From positions 30,035-40,861 of the forward strand of contig DGLB01000022.1 of the NCBI GenBank assembly GCA_002387845.1: a stretch of DNA of 10,827 nucleotides, written 5' to 3'. Positions 6,507 through 10,827 of this stretch are shown here, piece by piece; position 1 is the stretch's first letter; every line of letters starts with the position of its first letter. Both the position numbers and the translations under genes were made by a program. The notes under the pieces are model-generated. The model saw only the letters and a program-made list of their open reading frames with translations. It was not told the DNA's origin and did not search any database. This stretch comes from Stenotrophomonas maltophilia (lineage in GTDB: Bacteria; Pseudomonadota; Gammaproteobacteria; Xanthomonadales; Xanthomonadaceae).

Positions 6507-6557
6507 GGGCTTCTCCTCAAGGTTCAAAATCGGCACCGCTAATCGGGTCCCACCTGT

Positions 6558-6579
6558 AAGACGGGCATCAACCCGTCTT
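6558..6579. other. stem-loop upstream of the entericidin gene
   Basis: AAGACGGG (6558-6565) and CCCGTCTT (6572-6579) pair perfectly around six bases. It lies 52 bp upstream of the entericidin start and 136 bp past the arginase stop codon. It could be a late terminator for arginase (only two U after the stem) or a control element for the lipoprotein gene. I cannot tell which. Confidence 0.45.
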
Positions 6580-6667
6580 CCTGATCGCGGTGACCTCGCC
6601 GCCGTTTCCGGCAGCGCCGCCGCGTGGGTGCAATCTCGCCGTTGGCGCGTGCAATCGATGTGAACAC

Positions 6668-6693
6668 GCGACCGGCATTGTTCAGCCGGCCGC
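6668..6693 (-). terminator. possible arginase 3' hairpin
   Basis: GCG-A-CCGGC pairs with GCCGG-C-CGC with one mismatch and an eight-base loop, 22 bases past the arginase stop codon. There is no U-tract, so it may be a transcript-end stabiliser and not an efficient terminator. Confidence 0.35.
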
Positions 6694-6714
6694 AGGGAAG
6701 CTGGGCGGCGACGC

Positions 6715-7638
6715 TCAGTCGCGCATCAGCGTGGATTTGCCGAACAGGCTTTCCACCAGGTCCACGGCCACTTCCGCGGTGATGTTTCGGGTGTCCAGCA
6801 GCGGATTGAGTTCGACGATGTCCAGCGAGCCCATCTGGCCGGTGTCGGCGATCATCTCCATCACCAGCTGCGCTTCGCGGTAGTTCACCCCGCCCATCAC
6901 CGTGGTGCCCACGCCCGGGGCGATGCTCGGGTCAAGGAAGTCCACGTCGAAGCTCACGTGCAGATGCGTGTTGGCGTCCATGCCGGCCAACGCCGCTTCC
7001 ACCGTGCGCTTCATGCCGACCTCGTCGATGTAACGCATGTCGTACACATCGACCTTGTGCTGCTTGATCAGGCGCTTCTCATCCGGATCCACCGAACGGA
7101 TGCCGATCTGGTGCACCTGCTGCGGCAGGATCGCCGGCGCGCTGCCGCCCAGGTGGGTCAGCGCTTCCGGGCCCAACCCGCACAGGCAGGCCACCGGCAT
7201 GCCGTGCACGTTGCCGGACGGGGTGACGTCGCTGGTGTTGAAATCCGAGTGTGCATCCAGCCACAGCACGCGCAGGTTGCGACCCTGTTCGCGGCACCAG
7301 CGTGCCACGGCAGTGATCGAGCCGATGCCCAGGCAGTGGTCGCCACCGAGCATGACCGGCACGCGTCCGTCCTGCAGTTCGGCATAGGTGGCGTCCATCA
7401 GCGCGCGGTTCCAGGCCACCACTTCGTCGAGATGGCGGTAGCCCTGCTCGGGGGCCGTCCACGGATTTCGCGGGCCGTCCAGGTTGCCGCAGTCGCGCAC
7501 GTTCACGCCGCGCGCTTCCAGCGCCTGGGCCAACCCGGCAATGCGCAGCGCCTCCGGCCCCAGCCCCGCGCCGCGATGGCCGGCCCCTATATCGGTGGGC
7601 ACGCCAATCAGGGAGACCGGAGGAAGACGCTTGCTCAT
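6715..7638 (-). CDS. rocF: arginase (L-arginine amidinohydrolase)
   Basis: A 307-residue cytosolic arginase, which hydrolyses L-arginine to L-ornithine and urea. The manganese ligands of the ureohydrolase family are all present: GGDHC (H101), DAHSDFNT (D128, H130, D132) and SFDVDFLDP (D231, D233). So are GNVHGMP (H145) and ELNP (E276). The pattern DAHSDFNT with PSGNVHGMP fits arginase better than agmatinase. Length is as usual for the family. ATG 7638 is chosen because GGAG lies five bases upstream; a GTG five codons earlier in frame would swallow this ribosome site. It stands alone, with no ornithine aminotransferase or arginine permease beside it. An exact TGTGA-N6-TCACA palindrome lies 43-58 bases upstream of the start, and a TAGACT (minus strand, 7676-7671) may be the -10 box. 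Confidence 0.95.
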   Translation of the reverse strand: MSKRLPPVSLIGVPTDIGAGHRGAGLGPEALRIAGLAQALEARGVNVRDCGNLDGPRNPWTAPEQGYRHLDEVVAWNRALMDATYAELQDGRVPVMLGGDHCLGIGSITAVARWCREQGRNLRVLWLDAHSDFNTSDVTPSGNVHGMPVACLCGLGPEALTHLGGSAPAILPQQVHQIGIRSVDPDEKRLIKQHKVDVYDMRYIDEVGMKRTVEAALAGMDANTHLHVSFDVDFLDPSIAPGVGTTVMGGVNYREAQLVMEMIADTGQMGSLDIVELNPLLDTRNITAEVAVDLVESLFGKSTLMRD

Positions 7639-7680
7639 GCTGACTCCAAACACGTGAAAGTAGTCCCCTCAGTCTAGTGT

Positions 7681-7696
7681 TGTGATGGTTTTCACA
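7681..7696. promoter_or_regulatory. CRP/Clp-type binding site
   Basis: TGTGA (7681-7685), six bases, TCACA (7692-7696): an exact match to the symmetric CRP half-sites. Xanthomonads use Clp, a CRP homologue that responds to cyclic di-GMP and recognises very similar DNA. The site is 50 bp from the arginase start. If TAGACT (7676-7671) is the arginase -10 box, the palindrome falls between -35 and -10 and would repress. With a different start point it could activate. Confidence 0.55.
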
Positions 7697-7802
7697 CTCG
7701 CGGCGATGCAGCACCCCACGCCTGCGGAGAGCCCTGCCACGGCGACAACCGGCGTGCCGGCGCGGACCGCGACGCAGCGTGAAAGCCTTGTGTGTCAAGG
7801 GT

Positions 7803-7830
7803 TTGACAGGTACGTGAGAGGAACTGTGAT
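7803..7830 (+). promoter_or_regulatory. putative sigma-70-type promoter of the Roadblock/GTPase cluster
   Basis: A perfect TTGACA (7803-7808) is followed after 16 bp by TGTGAT (7825-7830, four of six to TATAAT). Transcription would start near 7837, leaving a leader of about 113 bases before the first gene. The -35 box is one arm of the inverted repeat TGTCAA-GGGT-TTGACA (7793-7808), so a repressor could sit directly on it. Confidence 0.4.
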
Positions 7831-7897
7831 TTAGGTTTTGTTAGCCAAGATGGCGTCACCTGCGTGATACATTTCGCACTTCTTCGCAGTGCTGATT

Positions 7898-7920
7898 GAC
7901 TGACCCGCAACGGGTTGGTC
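7898..7920 (+). promoter_or_regulatory. leader hairpin before the first Roadblock gene
   Basis: A 10-bp stem (GACTGACCCG against CGGGTTGGTC, with two G-U pairs) closes a CAA loop. It ends 15 bases before the AGGGGG ribosome site of the following gene. It does not cover that site, so it more likely affects mRNA stability or ribosome loading than blocks it outright. Confidence 0.4.
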
Positions 7921-7949
7921 TGTCGTTCGTCGTGTTTAGGGGGCAGTAC

Positions 7950-8402
7950 GTGCAGCGCAGTAACATCCATCAGATCGTTCGCAACGCCAGTGGCGAAAGC
8001 CAGCCGGCGCGCCAGCTGTATGACGCCGCCGCCATTGAAGACGCCTTCCGCCAGGCCCGCGAACGCGAGTCGGGGCTGACCCTGCTGATGCTGTCGACCG
8101 CCGACGGCCGCGCTGTCGCCGAGGATTCGGCACTGGGCGTGGACGGCCGGCGGCTGGCGGCGATGGCCAATTCCTTCCTCACGCTGGGCGAAACCGTTTC
8201 GCGCGAACTGGCGCTGAGCGAAGCCGACTACGCCACCATCTGCACCAAGCTGGGCAACGTGGTGCTGATCCGCATCAGCGCCGACAAGCCACTGACCCTG
8301 ACCGCCGTGGCCAGCCACGAGGTCAACATGGCCGTGCTGCTGTTCCATGCGCGCGAATGCGCCGGACGCCTGCACGCCCTGCTGCCGTCACGCGCGGGCT
8401 GA
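7950..8402 (+). CDS. Roadblock/LC7 domain protein A (MglB/CvnB-like)
   Basis: A 150-residue cytoplasmic protein from GTG 7950, chosen because AGGGGG lies six bases upstream. A TTG frame starting at 7896 lacks such a signal. After a 25-residue N-terminal tail, residues about 28-140 fit the Roadblock/LC7 fold: a first helix (DAAAIEDAFRQARE), the strand pair LTLLMLSTADGRAVA (43-57), the long central helix (DGRRLAAMANSFLTLGETVSREL, 65-87), the strands YATICTKLGNVVLIRIS and LTLTAVA, and the final helix (NMAVLLFHARECAGRL). Roadblock proteins dimerise and act as regulators of small GTPases: MglB activates MglA in Myxococcus, and CvnB partners CvnD in Streptomyces. It is the first gene of a four-gene unit ending in such a GTPase. 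Two cysteines (C98, C137) are present, of no obvious role. Confidence 0.85.
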   Translation: MQRSNIHQIVRNASGESQPARQLYDAAAIEDAFRQARERESGLTLLMLSTADGRAVAEDSALGVDGRRLAAMANSFLTLGETVSRELALSEADYATICTKLGNVVLIRISADKPLTLTAVASHEVNMAVLLFHARECAGRLHALLPSRAG

Positions 8403-8427
8403 CCCTTACCGTATTGTTGTGTCTCAC

Positions 8428-8447
8428 CGGCAGGCTTCGGTCTGCTG
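8428..8447 (+). other. UUCG-tetraloop hairpin between the two Roadblock genes
   Basis: An 8-bp stem (8428-8435 with 8440-8447, two G-U pairs) closes a C(UUCG)G tetraloop, the most stable class of RNA loop. It lies in the 74-bp gap between the two Roadblock genes, 29 bases before the second start codon. No U-tract follows, so it suggests a processing or stability element in a polycistronic message. Confidence 0.5.
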
Positions 8448-8476
8448 CCCCCTGTGTCTGAGCAAAAAGGATTTGT

Positions 8477-8836
8477 ATGCCGAATCATTCGCTGGAAAAG
8501 CTGAACTCCCTCGCCGGTTTCGTTGGCGCGGCCCTTGTTGACGGTGACAGCGGCATGGCCCTGGCCATGGCCGGCGGCGGCAACATCAACCTGGAACTGG
8601 CCGCAGCCGGCAACACCGAAGTGGTGCGCGCCAAGCGCCGCGTGGCCACCTCGCTGGGTCTGTCCGATTCGATCGAGGACATCCTGATCACCCTGGACAC
8701 CCAGTACCACCTGATCCGTCCGCTGGAAAGCAACCCGATGCTGTTCCTGTACGTGATCATGGACCGCAGCAAGGCCAACCTGGCGATGTCGCGGCATGAA
8801 CTGAAGGCCATGGAAAAGACCCTGGACTTCAGCTGA
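8477..8836 (+). CDS. Roadblock/LC7 domain protein B
   Basis: A 119-residue protein, almost entirely one Roadblock/LC7-type domain. ATG 8477 has AAGGA five bases upstream. The order is a short helix (SLEKLNSLAG), strands GAALVDGDSGMALAMAGGG (17-35), a helix (NLELAAAGNTEVVRAKRRV, 38-56), strands DILITLDTQYHLIRPL (68-83) and MLFLYVIMD (88-96), and a terminal helix (NLAMSRHELKAMEKTL). It is shorter than protein A and not a close copy of it: the strand-turn DGDSG and the helix sequence differ, so it is not a recent tandem duplicate. The -NPMLFLYVIMDRSKANLAMSR- end is typical of bacterial Roadblock proteins beside MglA/CvnD GTPases. A heterodimer of A and B, or two separate GTPase contacts, are both possible. 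Confidence 0.83.
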   Translation: MPNHSLEKLNSLAGFVGAALVDGDSGMALAMAGGGNINLELAAAGNTEVVRAKRRVATSLGLSDSIEDILITLDTQYHLIRPLESNPMLFLYVIMDRSKANLAMSRHELKAMEKTLDFS

Positions 8837-8854
8837 TCGCCTGAGGTCTTCAGC

Positions 8855-8882
8855 GTGCAGCACCCGCCTGCGGGTGCTGCAT
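8855..8882 (+). other. hairpin between Roadblock B and the 317-aa gene
   Basis: A long stem (GCAGCACCCGC, 8857-8867, against GCGGGTGCTGC, 8870-8880) is extendable by two more pairs. It starts 18 bases past the Roadblock B stop codon and ends 22 bases before the next start codon. No U-run follows. It could act as a partial terminator or as a 3'-end stabiliser that makes the first two proteins more abundant than the last two. Confidence 0.55.
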
Positions 8883-8904
8883 GTGAACCACGCGACCTGT
8901 CCCG

Positions 8905-9858
8905 ATGAATACCCCCCTTCGTAGTTTCCGCGTGGCCGCCGCCGGCCTGGACGTGCTGCACCAGACCCGGTTGAAGCTGGCCTGTTCGATGCTGCTGGCC
9001 GAACGCATGGACGTGCAGCTGATCCCCTGGAGCGGCGATGCCGACCTGCTGGTGATCGGCCTGGACCATGCGGACGCCGCCCGCACGCTGAGCGAAGCGA
9101 ACGCGTCCAACGTGCCGATGCTGTCGATCGCACGGCGCTATGCCGACGCCGCGCCCGGCCGACTGCCGCACGGGGCGACCGTGCGTGACATCAACGAACA
9201 GCTGTCGAGCCTGCTGCTCAATGCGCCGACCGCGACGGCAGAGCGCCCCGTGCCCGGCGTGCCCAAGCTGCTGCGCCTGGCGCAGATGCCTGCCCACGCG
9301 GACCTGCACCTGCTGCAGCGCGGTGGCATCAGTGCACTGGTGGACACCACCAGGCGCAGCATCGCGTTGCCGGCGTCGCTGTCGCTGGCTGAACTGGTGT
9401 CTCAACTGGATGACAGCACGTGGTCGTCGGAGGTCATCGATGCCGCGACCTTCCAGCACCAGTACACCTACCGCCTGCCGCAACGGCACTCGTTCGAGGC
9501 GCTGTACTTCGCGCTGGCGCGTTACCGCCCCGAGCTGCTGCCGGCGCTGGATGTGCCGCCGACGCTGAAACTGAAGCACTGGCCCGACCTGCATGCCGAC
9601 GATGTGCCTGCCGGTTGGCTGCTGGCGATTGCCAGCCTGCATGCCCGCCCGTGGCAGCCGGCCGCGCTGGCTGCGGCTTGCCATCTGCCGCGTAACACGG
9701 TGGAATCGCTCTTCTGTGCTGCTGTTGCCAGTGGCCTCGCTCTGAACCAGGATGCCGCCGTGCCCAGCCCCACCCGCCGTAAAGACGCCAGCGACTCCCG
9801 CTTCTTCTCGTGGGTTGCCCGCCGCTTCGGCCTGAACCTGTTCCAAGGGGGTCAGTGA
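8905..9858 (+). CDS. 317-aa cluster protein with possible receiver-like start and winged-helix-like region near the C-terminus
   Basis: I do not recognise a named family. Residues about 7-105 alternate strand and helix like a response-regulator receiver (FRVAAAGL, DLLVIGLD 47-54, VPMLSIAR 70-77, then a helix to LLLN), but no phospho-acceptor aspartate sits at the expected strand end. A middle region (135-220) has HLLQRGGISALVD and YTYRLPQRHSFEALYFALARYRPELL. Residues about 245-283 (ALAAACHLPRNTVESLFCAAVASGLAL) look like a winged helix-turn-helix resembling DUF742 (CvnC). The tail SRFFSWVARRFGLNLF (298-313) is an amphipathic helix that could bind membrane or partner. ATG 8905 has no visible Shine-Dalgarno sequence, suggesting low expression. 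Its TGA overlaps the GTPase ATG by one base (TGATG), so the two are translationally coupled and probably work together, perhaps as a scaffold or effector. Confidence 0.72.
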   Translation: MNTPLRSFRVAAAGLDVLHQTRLKLACSMLLAERMDVQLIPWSGDADLLVIGLDHADAARTLSEANASNVPMLSIARRYADAAPGRLPHGATVRDINEQLSSLLLNAPTATAERPVPGVPKLLRLAQMPAHADLHLLQRGGISALVDTTRRSIALPASLSLAELVSQLDDSTWSSEVIDAATFQHQYTYRLPQRHSFEALYFALARYRPELLPALDVPPTLKLKHWPDLHADDVPAGWLLAIASLHARPWQPAALAAACHLPRNTVESLFCAAVASGLALNQDAAVPSPTRRKDASDSRFFSWVARRFGLNLFQGGQ

Positions 9859-10397
9859 TGAGCCTTCCTGCCAACAAGCTGGTGTTCGTCGGCACGATGG
9901 GAGCCGGCAAGACCACGGCGGTGCGTGCCATCTCCGATATCGAGCCGGTCAGCACCGAAATGCCGATGAGCGGTGACGCCATGGGCGAGAAGGTGGAAAC
10001 CACCGTCGCGCTGGATTACAGCTCGATTGAACTGGACGACGGTGAACTGCTGCACGTGTACGGCGTGCCCGGCCAGCGCTACCTGGATTTCATGTGGCCG
10101 ATGGTGTGCGAAGGCGCGCTGGGCGTGATCGTGCTGGTCAGCGCGGGACATCCGGAGGCGGTGGAATCCACCGTGGAACTGCTGCAGGAGTTTTCGCGCA
10201 TTGCGCCGGAAGCGAGCCTGGCGGTGGGCGTGACCCGTTCGGATGAGTACCCGGCGTTGTTGATTCCCGAGTTCCGCAATGCGCTGTTTGACGCCGGGCA
10301 TCGTTTGCCGGTGATGCGGGTGGATGCGCGTTCGGCGACCCAGGTGACGTTCCTGGTGAAGTCGTTGTTGTCGTATCGGTACGCTGAGACGAACTAA
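9858..10397 (+). CDS. small Ras-like GTPase, CvnD/MglA type
   Basis: A 179-residue P-loop NTPase. Walker A/G1 is GTMGAGKTT (12-20). The switch I region is ETTVALDYSS (47-56), very like the TTVAMDFG of CvnD proteins. G3 reads YGVPGQRYLDFMW (68-80), so the usual DTPG aspartate is replaced by glycine (G69), as in the GTPGQ of CvnD. The G4-like motif is TRSD (126-129) in place of NKxD, and DARS (156-159) may be G5. It resembles SRPRB/MglA-group GTPases: a single domain with no membrane segment. Start ATG 9858 has AGGGGG six bases upstream and overlaps the previous stop codon by one base. Roadblock proteins A and B are its likely GAP or co-regulators. The output is unknown; polarity, motility or surface signalling are possible by analogy. 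The stop codon lies one base before the convergent tRNA gene. Confidence 0.9.
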   Translation: MSLPANKLVFVGTMGAGKTTAVRAISDIEPVSTEMPMSGDAMGEKVETTVALDYSSIELDDGELLHVYGVPGQRYLDFMWPMVCEGALGVIVLVSAGHPEAVESTVELLQEFSRIAPEASLAVGVTRSDEYPALLIPEFRNALFDAGHRLPVMRVDARSATQVTFLVKSLLSYRYAETN

Positions 10398-10398
10398 G

Positions 10399-10474
10399 TG
10401 GTGCCGACACCCGGATTCGAACTGGGGACCTACCGCTTACAAGGCGGTTGCTCTACCAACTGAGCTATGCCGGC
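10399..10474 (-). tRNA. tRNA-Thr(UGU)
   Basis: A 76-base cloverleaf on the minus strand. Acceptor stem GCCGGCA pairs with TGTCGGC (one G-U). The D-arm is GCTC-AGTTGGTA-GAGC. The anticodon arm is ACCGC-CTTGTAA-GCGGT, with anticodon TGT (plus-strand ACA at 10439-10441). The T-loop is TTCGAAT, the discriminator is A, and CCA is encoded (10401-10399). It reads ACA and other ACN threonine codons. A TAGAAT on the minus strand (10517-10512) could be its -10 box, about 38 bases upstream. It may instead be processed from the transcript of the SPOR gene. Confidence 0.97.
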
Positions 10475-10486
10475 ACAGGCATGACG

Positions 10487-10504
10487 CGCGCCGAATCCGG
10501 CGCG
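10487..10504 (-). other. GC hairpin between the SPOR gene and tRNA-Thr
   Basis: CGCGCCG (10487-10493) and CGGCGCG (10498-10504) form a perfect 7-bp stem with a four-base loop. It starts 10 bases past the SPOR-protein stop codon and ends 12 bases before the tRNA 5' end. It has no U-tract and may be a weak terminator or a processing feature of the tRNA leader. Confidence 0.4.
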
Positions 10505-10514
10505 GACGGCGATT

Positions 10515-10827
10515 CTAACGCAGGCGGGCGCATTCCAGCGAGCGCTGTTGCGCGGCCCCGCTGCGCTGGCGGGCTGCATTGGGGCTGACTGCGTCAGCCA
10601 ATGTCGCATCTACCCACCACTGGGCGCTGCCGTCGCCGCCGCTGGCGACCAGCCGGGCGTTGAAACCCGCGGCGCTGAGCGCGGCCATGCGACGCTCGGC
10701 ACCTTCCCGGTTGCGGTATTGGCCCAGTGCGATGGCGTTGGCGTCTTCGCCCTGGCCGAGGATGTAGTAGTCGCTGATACCGGCGGCGGCAATCCGCTTG
10801 ACCAGGGCCTGGGCCTCTTCGCGGCTG
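10515..10827 (-). CDS. SPOR-domain protein, C-terminal part
   Basis: Partial gene entering from the right edge: the first full codon is at 10826-10824 and the stop TAG at 10517-10515, giving 103 residues and no start in the window. The visible part begins SREEAQALVKRIAAAGISDY and continues YILGQGEDANAIALGQY, then EGAERRMAALSAAGFNARLV. This is the helix-strand pattern of a SPOR repeat (about the first 65 residues), a domain that binds glycan strands stripped of stem peptides at division sites. A hydrophilic tail (VSPNAARQRSGAAQQRSLECARLR) follows. In related xanthomonads I recall a SPOR protein after birA and coaX (biotin ligase, type III pantothenate kinase). That upstream context is outside the window and is inference. 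Confidence 0.82.
   Translation of the reverse strand, partial: SREEAQALVKRIAAAGISDYYILGQGEDANAIALGQYRNREGAERRMAALSAAGFNARLVASGGDGSAQWWVDATLADAVSPNAARQRSGAAQQRSLECARLR

Larger units (their letters stand above)
7639..7949. other. divergent intergenic control region (311 bp)
   Basis: This gap between arginase (leftward) and the Roadblock/GTPase cluster (rightward) holds no coding sequence I can support. It contains the CRP/Clp-type palindrome at 7681-7696, overlapping inverted repeats at 7786-7808, a promoter-like pair at 7803-7830, a small inverted repeat at 7876-7892 (GCACT/AGTGC) and a leader hairpin at 7898-7920. The 7697-7785 stretch shows nothing I can interpret. Confidence 0.7.

Noticed and set aside
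7851..7863. A sigma-54-like GG...GC pair before the GTPase cluster
   Set aside because: The spacing between GG and GC is 8 bases, not the required 10, and the flanking consensus is poor.
7896..7949. An 18-codon N-terminal extension of Roadblock A from a TTG start
   Set aside because: The TTG has no ribosome site, whereas GTG 7950 is preceded by AGGGGG. The extension would also run through the leader hairpin.
8485..9846. A 453-codon minus-strand frame opposite Roadblock B and the 317-aa gene
   Set aside because: It spans two real genes and their intergenic hairpin, and is Gln/Arg/His-rich without motifs.
10399..10474. tRNA-Thr as the edge of a genomic island covering the GTPase cluster
   Set aside because: There is no integrase, no direct repeat of the tRNA 3' end within the window, and base composition of the cluster matches its neighbours.

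Overview
The window is a GC-rich (roughly two-thirds G+C) chromosomal segment of a Xanthomonadaceae bacterium, most probably Stenotrophomonas. The strongest pointer is a pair of short palindromes with a GTAG or GTAA end, directly after trpS. They match the SMAG (REP-like) repeats described in Stenotrophomonas maltophilia. Gene content and codon use look like ordinary host chromosome. There is no integrase, IS element, CRISPR array or rRNA.

Left part (1-5000). The end of an MHS-type MFS carrier (plus strand) converges on a minus-strand group and shares a bidirectional terminator with it. In transcription order the group is trpS, a SMAG pair, a small three-helix membrane protein, a metallo-beta-lactamase-fold hydrolase, and an exported M28 metallopeptidase. 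trpS carries a C-terminal DUF1508-like extension. Its leader has a perfect 9-bp hairpin whose loop is complementary to the bases overlapping the start codon.

Middle part (5000-7950). A plus-strand exported protein of unknown function is followed by three minus-strand genes: a CsbD-family stress protein, an entericidin-type lipoprotein (45 aa) and arginase. A 311-bp divergent control region follows. It holds an exact TGTGA-N6-TCACA (CRP/Clp-type) palindrome near arginase and a TTGACA promoter element, itself half of a palindrome, facing right.

Right part (7950-10400). Four plus-strand genes form the most interesting unit: two different Roadblock/LC7 proteins, a 317-aa protein with a possible degenerate receiver-like start and a winged-helix-like region near the C-terminus, and a small Ras-like GTPase. 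The GTPase has the sequence style of the CvnD proteins of actinobacterial conservons (TTVALD switch I, GVPGQ in place of DTPGQ). The order, Roadblock then a winged-helix-like protein then a GTPase, parallels cvnB-cvnC-cvnD, but the sensor-kinase-like CvnA is absent and a second Roadblock protein is present. RNA hairpins lie in the leader and in both gaps between genes. I read this as a proteobacterial MglA/MglB- or conservon-like switch module of unknown output.

Right edge (10399-10827). tRNA-Thr(UGU) on the minus strand begins one base past the GTPase stop codon. It is followed by the C-terminal part of a SPOR-domain protein that runs off the window.
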